From NCBI GenBank assembly GCA_945861255.1, contig CAMAUG010000139.1:1-9472 (forward strand): a stretch of DNA of 9,472 bases, in the 5' to 3' direction. Position 1 is the first letter of the stretch, and every line of letters begins with the position of its first letter. The notes beneath the pieces are model-generated. The model ran no database searches, had not been told where the DNA came from, and saw only the letters and a program-made list of their open reading frames with translations. Positions 1-6,018 of this stretch are shown piece by piece. A program made the translations under genes and the position numbers. Origin of the DNA: Candidatus Sulfopaludibacter sp. SbA3. GTDB lineage: Bacteria > Acidobacteriota > Terriglobia > Bryobacterales > Bryobacteraceae.

Positions 1-56
1 ATCTGCATGAGAATGCTGGAGCGTTTTTGTTCGAGGGCGGCAAGGGACTCAGGCAA
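1..56 (-). CDS. Partial CDS (5' end only), possible DUF6788-like small protein
   Basis: An open frame starts at a TTG (56-54, minus strand) and runs off the left edge after 18 codons, reading LPESLAALEQKRSSILMQ. A perfect Shine-Dalgarno AGGAGG lies at 68-63 with a 6-nt spacer, and a TATAAT box lies further upstream at 98-93. The visible residues look like the charged, helical start of small proteins of the DUF6788 type ('..LE..R..LL.QI..LG..RPGS..'). That match rests on few residues and is inference. A TTG start is unusual, but no ATG or GTG lies at a suitable distance from the strong ribosome site. Most of the gene, and so its function, lies outside the window. Confidence 0.42.
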   Translation of the reverse strand, partial: MPESLAALEQKRSSILMQ

Positions 57-62
57 TGGGCG

Positions 63-68
63 CCTCCT
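63..68 (-). promoter_or_regulatory. Shine-Dalgarno site (AGGAGG) for the edge gene
   Basis: The plus strand reads CCTCCT, so the minus strand carries a perfect AGGAGG six nucleotides before the TTG at 56-54. This site decides the start chosen for the partial gene that leaves the window at base 1. Confidence 0.5.
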
Positions 69-94
69 ATCCTAACGTATGTATACGTTAGGAT
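69..94. promoter_or_regulatory. Perfect inverted repeat, candidate operator
   Basis: ATCCTAACGTAT (69-80) is followed by GT (81-82) and ATACGTTAGGAT (83-94). The arms are exact reverse complements over 12 bp with a 2-nt centre. The repeat overlaps the last two bases of the minus-strand TATAAT box (98-93) and covers the expected transcription start and most of the short leader before AGGAGG. That is the usual place for a repressor site of a dimeric helix-turn-helix regulator. It is not followed by a T-run on either strand at terminator spacing, so an operator fits better than a terminator. The regulator is not identifiable. Confidence 0.55.
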
Positions 95-98
95 TATA
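93..98 (-). promoter_or_regulatory. Candidate -10 box (TATAAT), minus strand
   Basis: The minus strand reads a consensus TATAAT here, 25-30 nt before the AGGAGG at 68-63. Transcription would start around 86, inside the inverted repeat 69-94. Upstream is a T-rich tract (about 104-115 on this strand), but I see no good TTGACA-like -35 at 16-18 bp spacing. A promoter that needs an activator, or an A/T-rich upstream element, is possible. Confidence 0.45.
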
Positions 99-358
99 CC
101 TGCAAAAAAAGAAAACTGCCGGATCACACCTTGTGGGTCGCACACCCAACTTGAATCGGCATCCCAGCCCGGTCGTTACGTAGAGTATACTTGCGCTGGA
201 CGCTGGTCCAGCCATCTCCCAAAGACCTGAGACCGGCTGACAATATAGCGAAGTTCAAGGACCAATGTCGCGATGGGAGCCGTATGGAGCCACACTCGCT
301 AGGATTGGATTCGCAAGGAGGCCGGAGTGAAGTCCTTCGGCGCACGCGTGTCTCTGCC

Positions 359-409
359 CGGCGCGGTACAGGGTCCGGCGCGGCACGTGGTTCGGCGCGG
401 CCTCTCTAC
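359..409. repeat. Degenerate 17-bp tandem repeat, CGGCGCGG core
   Basis: The 8-mer CGGCGCGG occurs at 359-366, 376-383 and 393-400, exactly 17 bp apart each time. Units one and two match at 13 of 17 positions. The third keeps little more than the core. The repeat sits about 70-110 bp upstream of the sugar dehydrogenase start. Confidence 0.5.
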
Positions 410-455
410 TTCTCGCGCAGGCCCGGTCTGGCCTTGCGACGGGAACCTGCTGTTT

Positions 456-463
456 AGGAAGGA
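456..463 (+). promoter_or_regulatory. Ribosome-binding site of the sugar dehydrogenase
   Basis: AGGAAGGA lies 5 nt before the ATG at 469 and supports that ATG, which also opens directly into a signal peptide. Confidence 0.7.
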
Positions 464-468
464 CGTTT

Positions 469-1740
469 ATGGCTTATAGATTTTCGGTGCGCTTCCTCAC
501 TCTCCTGGCTTTGGCGATGGGGATCCTTCAAACGAGCGCCGCACCTGCTCCACAGCAAGAAGTTGCCGGCGAGCCCCAACCCCTGGAAGGGCCCCTGATT
601 TTTGACAGCAGTACTCGTGGATCCGGCGGCATCAAGATAACTGGGCCAAAATTCCGGGTCGTCCCTCTACGGGGATTCAGCTACCCATACGCTCTTGCCT
701 TCCTTCCGGACGGCAGCATCCTGGTCACCGAGCGAGCGGGCCGGCTGCGGATCGTGCGCGACGGTAAGCTGGATCCCCAGCCAATCGCCGGAATACCTGA
801 CGTGCTTAACACTCGGCAAAGGGGTATGAACGATCTCGCACTGCATCCCCGTTTCGCGGAAAACCACTGGATTTACTTCACGTATTACAAGCCTGTCGCT
901 GGAACGACGAACGCCAGAGCAACTCTGGCGCGCGCCCGCTACGACGGAGGTTATGCGCTCAGCGATGTCCGCGATATCTTCTCCACCGACACGGTCGTCT
1001 CCGGGCCATCGGCGGCGAAGATCGCGTTCGGGCGCGATGGCAAGATCTACATGGCGATCGGCATCCCCATTCCTCGCGCGGCGAACGACACCATCAGCGC
1101 CAACGTGACCGATGCTCAAGAGCCGAACAGCTACTATGGCAAGGTGCTCCGGCTGAACGACGACGGCAGCGCGCCCAAGGACAATCCGTTCTCTGACCGG
1201 CCTGGGCACAAACCCGAGCTGTATGCCCTGGGTATTCGCAATGCCATGGGTTTGTACTTCCATCCGGAAACCGGCGAGCTCTGGGAGACAGAAAATGGAC
1301 CTCAAGGCGGCGACGAAATCAACATCATCAAGGCCGGAAGGAACTACGGCTGGCCGGTGATTTCCTACGGCCGCTCATACACGGGCGATCTTTCCGGCGG
1401 CACCGGTCCTACTTCGGATCAGACCTTCGGCAGCGGCATGGAACAGCCGTGGCTCTTCTGGTCTCCCTCGATCTCGACCGCCGCTATCACGTTCTATACC
1501 GGGAACCGGTTTCCCGCCTGGAAAGGCAACATCTTCGTAGGTGGACTGATCGGCACTCAGCTACAGCGCATCGTCCTCAGTCCGACGAATGGACTGCCGA
1601 TCCGCCGCCAGCCAATGCTGACCGAGCTTCGCCAGCGAATCCGCGAGGTCGAGCAAGGTCCGGACGGGCTGTTGTATCTGCTGACCGACGAGGAGGCCGG
1701 CGCGCTCCTCCGGATAGAACCAGTTGACGTTAAGCCGTAA
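469..1740 (+). CDS. Exported PQQ-dependent sugar dehydrogenase (GSDH/YliI type)
   Basis: This 423-residue protein is a six-bladed beta-propeller quinoprotein that would oxidise aldoses in the periplasm with PQQ as cofactor. Residues 1-25 form a signal peptide (short basic start, hydrophobic 9-20, likely cut near TSA-AP). The GSDH domain runs from about 60 to 417: 'ALAFLPDGSILVTERAGRLR' (75-94), 'LALHP' with the catalytic His126, 'GIRNAMGL' with Arg257/Asn258, 'NGPQGGDEIN' (276-285), 'NYGWPVISYGR' (292-302), 'FPAWKGNIFVGGL' with Lys352, and 'RIREVEQGPDG' with Arg390 and Arg392. These match the PQQ-contacting His, Arg-Asn, Lys and double Arg of Acinetobacter soluble GDH and E. coli YliI. Position 276 is Asn, where relatives usually have His or Gln. 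Length is normal for the family once the signal peptide and a 35-residue linker are counted. The substrate is unknown. PQQ biosynthesis genes are not in the window. Confidence 0.9.
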   Translation: MAYRFSVRFLTLLALAMGILQTSAAPAPQQEVAGEPQPLEGPLIFDSSTRGSGGIKITGPKFRVVPLRGFSYPYALAFLPDGSILVTERAGRLRIVRDGKLDPQPIAGIPDVLNTRQRGMNDLALHPRFAENHWIYFTYYKPVAGTTNARATLARARYDGGYALSDVRDIFSTDTVVSGPSAAKIAFGRDGKIYMAIGIPIPRAANDTISANVTDAQEPNSYYGKVLRLNDDGSAPKDNPFSDRPGHKPELYALGIRNAMGLYFHPETGELWETENGPQGGDEINIIKAGRNYGWPVISYGRSYTGDLSGGTGPTSDQTFGSGMEQPWLFWSPSISTAAITFYTGNRFPAWKGNIFVGGLIGTQLQRIVLSPTNGLPIRRQPMLTELRQRIREVEQGPDGLLYLLTDEEAGALLRIEPVDVKP

Positions 1741-1777
1741 ATCGAATGCAGCGTTTGTATCGCACGCGAGATTCAGG

Positions 1778-1810
1778 CCGACACATTGCCGACACATTGC
1801 CGACACATTG
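1778..1810. repeat. Three perfect 11-bp tandem copies (CCGACACATTG)
   Basis: CCGACACATTG is repeated without mismatch at 1778-1788, 1789-1799 and 1800-1810. It begins 38 bases after the sugar dehydrogenase stop and sits where recognisable coding similarity of the minus-strand remnant (1804-1955) ends. It may be a replication-slippage product in decaying DNA. At one unit per helical turn, a protein-binding role cannot be ruled out. Confidence 0.85.
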
Positions 1811-2036
1811 GTGCTGCGGTCCACGTTGAGGTTGTCAAAATTGTTGCGTTCCGCAATCTTGCGCTCATAGGCGCCCGCTCCAGCGTGGTGCTCGTGGCAC
1901 TGCTCCAGATCCCCTGCAGATCGGGTTGGCCATCCACGGTGCACGGAGCTTTGTAGCCGCCGCTTTCGCCCGGCGTGCCGCTAATGCCTCCGCGACGTAA
2001 TGGGCGATGCGCTGCATCGCAGACAATCGCCTTCAA
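1804..2036 (-). pseudogene. Frameshifted remnant of a secreted 'PDLQGIW' family gene
   Basis: On the minus strand, 1955-1872 reads YKAPCTVDGQPDLQGIWSS followed by ATSTTLERA. This is the hallmark N-terminal block of a secreted protein family of unknown function that is abundant in Acidobacteriota ('YKAPRTADGKPDLQGIW..T.TPLERP'). Immediately after it, in a different frame (1872-1804), comes AYERKIAERNNFDNLNVDRS, which resembles the next block of the same family ('..AAEYE....ERN..DR...'). The residues normally between the two blocks are missing, so a deletion with frameshift near 1872 is likely. There is no signal peptide in front of YKAP and no later domain, and the frame soon runs into the 11-bp tandem repeat. 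The right boundary is uncertain. The family assignment is from memory of the motif. Confidence 0.55.
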
Positions 2037-2050
2037 TGAAGGCGGTTGGA

Positions 2051-2058
2051 TGTATAAT
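2051..2058 (+). promoter_or_regulatory. Promoter -10 (TGTATAAT) of the cupin-PQQ dehydrogenase operon
   Basis: TATAAT lies at 2053-2058, preceded directly by TG. It is the best promoter-like sequence upstream of the cupin and would start transcription near 2065, giving a leader of about 65 nt. A -35 at 17-bp spacing (2030-2035, CCTTCA) is poor. The same octamer TGTATAAT occurs again at 9461-9468, which suggests a recurring promoter form in this genome. Confidence 0.55.
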
Positions 2059-2119
2059 CACTCGTGGCCACCATGCCAAGACGGAAAATAGTTTTCGTCC
2101 CTGAATGCGATTTCAGAAC

Positions 2120-2124
2120 AGGAG
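2120..2124 (+). promoter_or_regulatory. Ribosome-binding site that fixes the cupin start
   Basis: AGGAG lies 5 nt before the ATG at 2130. The frame is open further upstream, with a GTG at 2064 and an ATG at 2073. Neither of these has a ribosome site, and the GTG would coincide with the predicted transcription start. Only the 2130 start puts the signal peptide at the N-terminus. Confidence 0.65.
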
Positions 2125-2129
2125 CGGAT

Positions 2130-2765
2130 ATGCAAAGAAGCCAAGGAATTTCAACCAAGATCATCATCGGAGCCGGCCTTGCGGTATTGACCCTGGTTGC
2201 ACAAAGCGGCGGGCCGAATCCGACTTGCCGCCGTTGTCCGGCCACCTATATTCCGGTTTCGGAGCTCCAAGCCTATACGGAGAAGGCCATCAAGTACCAG
2301 ATCACCGACCAGCAGGTGCGCTCCGTGGATATCGGCAAGGTCCAAGTCGGCATCGGCATGGTCAGGCGCGGCAAGCTCCTTCCAGATCCCAACCGGAAAG
2401 GGGCGGTCGCCGAGCATGAGCAGGTCAGCGAGGTCTACCACGTGATCGAGGGTGAAGCGACGCTGTGGACGGGTCCGGATTTGGTGAATCCAGTGAAACG
2501 GCCAGCTGACGAGAAGACCGTGCGGCTGCAAAACGGTCCCGGATATAATTCCGATGCCATCCGGCAGCCGCTGGTGACGCATCTCAAGCCCGGCGACATG
2601 ATCGTGATTCCGGCCGGGACGGGCCACCTGTTCACCGAAATTCCCGATCACATCACGTATATGATGGTGCGGATCGACCCAGACAAGATCGTGCCCACCA
2701 AGAGCGAAGCGGAATCCATGGCGGACCTGAAAGTGATCCCGCCGCCGGCGAAGGGCAAAAAGTAG
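2130..2765 (+). CDS. Exported single-domain cupin
   Basis: From the ATG at 2130 the product has 211 residues, with a signal peptide (hydrophobic 11-24) and then a short Cys-x-x-Cys segment (Cys33, Cys36). One cupin barrel follows. Motif 1 is 'AEHEQVSEVYHVIEGEATL' (94-112), with His96 and Glu101 at the usual metal-ligand positions, but the position of the first motif-1 His (94) is Ala. Motif 2, 'GDMIVIPAGTGHLFTE' (155-170), fits G-x5-P-x-G-x2-H with His166. The C-terminal 'DKIVPT' and Lys/Pro-rich tail resemble exported acidobacterial cupins. Such proteins may bind a metal and be sugar- or aromatic-modifying enzymes, binding proteins or structural accessories; the sequence does not say which. 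The gene is followed after 44 nt by the PQQ dehydrogenase, so co-transcription and a linked role are likely. CRRC is not in a lipobox context, so it is probably a disulfide or metal site. Confidence 0.8.
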   Translation: MQRSQGISTKIIIGAGLAVLTLVAQSGGPNPTCRRCPATYIPVSELQAYTEKAIKYQITDQQVRSVDIGKVQVGIGMVRRGKLLPDPNRKGAVAEHEQVSEVYHVIEGEATLWTGPDLVNPVKRPADEKTVRLQNGPGYNSDAIRQPLVTHLKPGDMIVIPAGTGHLFTEIPDHITYMMVRIDPDKIVPTKSEAESMADLKVIPPPAKGKK

Positions 2766-2809
2766 GAACGCGTGAGTTGGCCGAATACGGCCCGGAAGAG
2801 AAGTGCACC

Positions 2810-4900
2810 ATGTCGAAAGCAACACGCAGGCCGGTCTTGAAACCACTAGCGGTACTAATAATGGGGCTGAGCTGGGCGACGGCCGGAGTTCACGCCCAGT
2901 CGGTTGGCGTCAAGGGTGGTGAGTGGCCATCCTACGGGGGCGATCTGCGCAACCATCACTACTCCCCGCTGGATCAAATCGACGCATCCAATTTCAGCAG
3001 ACTGCAGGTTGCCTGGCGTTTCAAAGCCGATAACCTGGGCCCCCGCCCGGAGTACAAGTTGGAAGGCACGCCGCTGATGATCAAGGGTGTGCTGTACGCA
3101 ACCGCCGGCACGCGGCGCGCGGTGGTGGCGCTGGATGCGGCCACCGGCGAATTGATGTGGGCGCATAGTGAGCGTGAAGGCAAACGTGGCGAAGCCGCTC
3201 CCCGTCAGTTGTCGGGACGGGGGCTGTCCTACTGGTCTGACGGCAAGGGCGACGACCGTATCCTCTACGTGACCCCCGGCTATCAGTTGGTTGCCCTGGA
3301 CGCCGGGACCGGCTCCCTCATCAAGGCATTTGGAAGGAACGGCCTGGTGGATTTGAAACAGTATGCGGTGTACGGGGTCAACCAGAAGATCGATCCCATC
3401 AATGGTGAGATCGGCCTGCACGCCACCCCTGCCGTGACCAAGAGCGGCGTGGTTCTGGTGGGCTCCGCGTTCCGCGAGGGCAGGACTTCCAAAACGAGTA
3501 ACAACACCAAAGGCATGGTCCTCGCCTTCGACGTGCATACCGGGAGGAAGCTGTGGCAGTTCAACACCATTCCACGGCCGGGGGAATTCGGCAACGATAC
3601 CTGGTTGAATGAGTCATGGGCGGTGAACGGCAACACCGGCGTGTGGAGCCAGATATCGGTGGACGAAGACCTCGGGTTGGCCTACCTTCCCGTGGAAACG
3701 CCTTCGTCGGATTTCTACGGCGGCTCCCGGCCGGGAAACAACTTGTTCGGCGACACGCTGGTGTGCGTGGATCTAAAGACCGGGCGGCGCAAATGGCATT
3801 TCCAATTGGTACACCATTCGCTGTGGAACATGGATATCACCGCCGCTCCGATCCTGACCGATATCACCGTCGGCGGCAGAGCGATCAAGGCTGTCGCGAT
3901 TACAAGTAAGCAAGCCTTCCTCTATGTGTTCGACAGAGTCACCGGCCAGCCCGTGTGGCCCATTGAGGAAAGGCCCGTCGAGAAGGGCGATGTGCCGGGC
4001 GAATGGTACTCGCCGACGCAGCCGTTCCCCACCAAGCCGCCGGCCTACGATCACCAGGGCGTTACGCTGGATAACTTGATCGACTTTACGCCCGCGCTGC
4101 ACGCCGAAGCCGTGCAGATCGCTTCGAAGTATAAGCTGGGGCCAGTCTTTACGCCTCCGGTCGTAAGCAAAGTGGAGGGCCCGTATGGTGGGTTCAGGTC
4201 GTCGGGTGGAGTGAATTGGCCCGGCGGCATGTACGATCCGGAGACGCACATCGCCTATCTGCCTTCCTTCACGTCACTGCTTCCCTTGGGCCTGCTTCCG
4301 CCTCCGAACAAAGAATTTTCAGACATAGCGTACGTCGAAGCGGACGCCCGTTTCGGCGTGAGATATATCGCCGGTCCGGGCGAAGTCATTGCGCCCGCGG
4401 CGCAGCCCCCGGCTCCTTTGCCGCCGTCCGGTGGACCCAGCGGCGCGCCCGCGACACCGGCCGGCGGCACGCTGAATCCTCAGGGCCTTCCGCTGGTGAA
4501 GCCGCCTTATGGCCGCATCACGGCGATCAATTTGGATACGGGAGACATCGTATGGCAGGTGGCCCATGGCGAAACGCCGGACGCGGTCCGCAACCATTCG
4601 GCGCTCAAGGGTCTGACAATCCCGCGCACGGGCCAGGCGGGCTACGCGGGCGCGCTGATTACCAAGACGCTGGTGATCGCGGGCGAGCCCCAACTGACCA
4701 CCACGCCGGACCATCCCAGGGGCGCGATGCTGCGTGCCTATGACAAAGCGACAGGCAAGGAAGCCGGCGCCGTGTGGATGCCCGCGCCGCAGAGCGGGAC
4801 GCCCATGACATACAGCGTCGACGGCAGACAATTTATCGTGATCGCCATCAGCGCCGGCAACTACTCCGGCGAGTACCTGGCATTTGCGCTGCCGCGATGA
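2810..4900 (+). CDS. Exported PQQ-dependent dehydrogenase, Asp-to-Asn at the predicted catalytic base
   Basis: This 696-residue quinoprotein belongs to the large eight-bladed propeller family (membrane glucose dehydrogenase / alcohol dehydrogenase type). The ATG at 2810 is preferred over an in-frame TTG at 2777 because it gives a clean signal peptide (residues 1-29, 'GVHA-QS'). Landmarks are 'EWPSYGGDLRNHHYSPLDQI' (38-57), 'VVALDAATGELMW' (105-117), 'SGRGLSYW' (135-142), Trp279 in 'TGVWSQI' where the PQQ-stacking Trp lies, 'RPGNNLFGD' (307-315), 'VHHSLWNMD' (334-342), Lys367, 'FDRVTGQPVWPIEERPV' (374-390) and 'LVKPPYGRITAINLDTG' (562-578). By my recalled alignment to E. coli mGDH, Lys367 matches Lys493, but Asn340 replaces the catalytic Asp466. 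A Pro/Gly/Ala-rich loop spans 528-554. There is no CxxCH, so no built-in haem, and no transmembrane anchor beyond the signal. The electron acceptor and substrate are unknown. The protein may be inactive or use another base. Confidence 0.85.
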   Translation: MSKATRRPVLKPLAVLIMGLSWATAGVHAQSVGVKGGEWPSYGGDLRNHHYSPLDQIDASNFSRLQVAWRFKADNLGPRPEYKLEGTPLMIKGVLYATAGTRRAVVALDAATGELMWAHSEREGKRGEAAPRQLSGRGLSYWSDGKGDDRILYVTPGYQLVALDAGTGSLIKAFGRNGLVDLKQYAVYGVNQKIDPINGEIGLHATPAVTKSGVVLVGSAFREGRTSKTSNNTKGMVLAFDVHTGRKLWQFNTIPRPGEFGNDTWLNESWAVNGNTGVWSQISVDEDLGLAYLPVETPSSDFYGGSRPGNNLFGDTLVCVDLKTGRRKWHFQLVHHSLWNMDITAAPILTDITVGGRAIKAVAITSKQAFLYVFDRVTGQPVWPIEERPVEKGDVPGEWYSPTQPFPTKPPAYDHQGVTLDNLIDFTPALHAEAVQIASKYKLGPVFTPPVVSKVEGPYGGFRSSGGVNWPGGMYDPETHIAYLPSFTSLLPLGLLPPPNKEFSDIAYVEADARFGVRYIAGPGEVIAPAAQPPAPLPPSGGPSGAPATPAGGTLNPQGLPLVKPPYGRITAINLDTGDIVWQVAHGETPDAVRNHSALKGLTIPRTGQAGYAGALITKTLVIAGEPQLTTTPDHPRGAMLRAYDKATGKEAGAVWMPAPQSGTPMTYSVDGRQFIVIAISAGNYSGEYLAFALPR

Positions 4901-5082
4901 TGGATGGCGCGGGGGATCGCCCCGCCACTGGAACATCCACTGGTAGGGCGTTATCCGGCAAAGTGGCAAAACCCACACAAGAGTCCTTTTTGCAAACGGG
5001 CACCGAAGCCGGTGAGATGGCAGACGCGATAGTTCCGGCAAGGATGGCGGTTTCCCTTCAACCACTGTGACGAGAAGTCGGC

Positions 5083-5454
5083 TTACTGCTGAAGTGGCTC
5101 ATCGGCCACTACTCCGGGTTCCCACGTAAACTTCCACCGCGTTCGTGGAGCCTTTCCGGTGCCACAACAGGTAGGGCACTGTTCATATTTGGGCAGGAGG
5201 TCGGGCAGTTTCCCGGAATACTCGGCGATCTCTGCGGCCGAAGGAGAACTGAAGTCGGCGGGAATTACTCCGCAAGCGAGGCAGTCGAAGCACAGTCCAA
5301 AGGCTTCGTAAAAATCCTCCAGGCCACTCCTCTCCCCTGCTGGTTGACGAGCTCTCCATTCCCTAATGTGATTGATGCTTTGCCCAAAAGCCTTGAGTCC
5401 TAAATACGGAATCCAACCGCTCGGACCGTGTACCCTCTCCGTGGTCAAATCCAT
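5083..5454 (-). CDS. Zinc-ribbon-like protein of unknown function
   Basis: This is a 123-residue cytoplasmic protein with no signal or membrane segment. The N-terminal half is conserved-looking ('RVHGPSGWIPYLGLKAFGQS', 7-26; 'NHIREWRA', 28-35). Two cysteine clusters follow: 'LCFDCLACG' (Cys55, Cys58, Cys61) and 'QCPTCCGTGK' (Cys93, Cys96, Cys97). The second resembles the CxxCxGxG of DnaJ-type zinc fingers, and together the clusters could form one four-Cys zinc ribbon. The ATG (5454-5452) lies inside the end of the upstream gene, with a 10-nt overlap and no strong ribosome site of its own, which points to translational coupling. The two products therefore probably act together. I do not recognise a named family. 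The gene is convergent with the PQQ dehydrogenase. Confidence 0.7.
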   Translation of the reverse strand: MDLTTERVHGPSGWIPYLGLKAFGQSINHIREWRARQPAGERSGLEDFYEAFGLCFDCLACGVIPADFSSPSAAEIAEYSGKLPDLLPKYEQCPTCCGTGKAPRTRWKFTWEPGVVADEPLQQ

Positions 5455-5924
5455 TCGTTTGCTTTTATCGAAGAACTGCTTGCGCCAGTCAATTCTGGAT
5501 CGGCAGTGGAGGGGTCGAATCCGTCTTCCATTACTTCCAGGATGAGTGCATAGGAACTGCGCGTCGCAAATTCGTCTCCGATTGAGATGGATGATCCTGG
5601 CTGAGTCGCGGCGACCTTTGCTTCAATAATCCCAGCCAACCGCGCTAAATCGTCGAGTGGGCCGCAAATGCCACGGTTAACAATCTCTGCTTCTGTCCAG
5701 GTGGTGACGGTCAGATACCAATACGGGCCGTAGTGCTGGTGCTCGCCCGGAGAATCATTACTCTCTGTGGCGCTGGCATAGGAGCGAAGCGCCTTCGCAA
5801 ACGACAGCAGGCCCGCTTTAGACCCGACAAACTTCCAGATCTGGGCTTCGTCGTCTCGCTCGTAGAAGAATCCCAGATCCCGCCACTCTTGCTTCGTTTG
5901 CTCGTTAGTAGCTTCGCTCGGCAC
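5445..5924 (-). CDS. Hypothetical protein, possible Imm32-like
   Basis: This is a 159-residue acidic cytoplasmic protein. Features are 'EWRDLGFFYERDDEAQIWKFVGSKAGLLSFA' (positions 13-43), then 'GEHQHYGPYWYLTVTTW' (60-76), a helix 'GPLDDLARLAGIIEAKVAATQPG' (88-110), and 'SYALILEVMEDGFDP' (124-138). The layout of a 'GS..GLL.FA..L..YA' helix followed by 'GEH.HYGP' vaguely recalls Imm32-type immunity proteins, but I would not name it on that. The start is GTG (5924-5922), with TAGGA (5938-5934) 9 nt ahead. An ATG at 5932 is in another frame. It overlaps the zinc-ribbon gene by 10 nt and is the first gene of the pair. No toxin gene is visible nearby, so an orphan or non-immunity role is equally possible. 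Confidence 0.65.
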   Translation of the reverse strand: MPSEATNEQTKQEWRDLGFFYERDDEAQIWKFVGSKAGLLSFAKALRSYASATESNDSPGEHQHYGPYWYLTVTTWTEAEIVNRGICGPLDDLARLAGIIEAKVAATQPGSSISIGDEFATRSSYALILEVMEDGFDPSTADPELTGASSSSIKANEWI

Positions 5925-6018
5925 CTAGCCATATCCTACCCAACATCGCCATTCGCTTGGCCGTGTGGCCGGCAAATCGCCGAAGTGGCGCGCGGGGTAG
6001 GGAACTCTCAGACGTGCG

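Larger units (their letters stand above)
99..468. other. Non-coding stretch between the edge gene and the sugar dehydrogenase
   Basis: About 370 bases carry no gene I can support. Open frames on either strand here lack family features and have arginine-rich, low-information translations. The stretch holds a possible short reading frame with a good ribosome site (327-479) and a degenerate GC-rich 17-bp periodic repeat (359-409). A TATACT at 186-191 could be a -10 box for the downstream gene, but it has no convincing -35 partner. Confidence 0.5.

Noticed and set aside
191..457. An 88-codon frame upstream of the sugar dehydrogenase
   Set aside because: It has no ribosome site, an arginine-rich low-information translation and no recognisable domain.
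667..1305. Long open frame on the minus strand inside the sugar dehydrogenase
   Set aside because: It is an antisense shadow of a GC-rich gene. The plus-strand protein has clear family motifs throughout.
2151..2846. A 231-codon minus-strand frame over the cupin
   Set aside because: It is a His/Arg-rich antisense shadow with no family features, covering a plus-strand gene with clear cupin motifs.
2810..4900. Quinohaemoprotein alcohol dehydrogenase
   Set aside because: There is no CxxCH haem site anywhere in the protein and only one cysteine in its mature part.
4906..4926. GC-rich hairpin just after the PQQ dehydrogenase stop (GGCG-c-GGG / CCCCGCC)
   Set aside because: The stem has a bulge and no T-run follows, so it does not support a terminator call.
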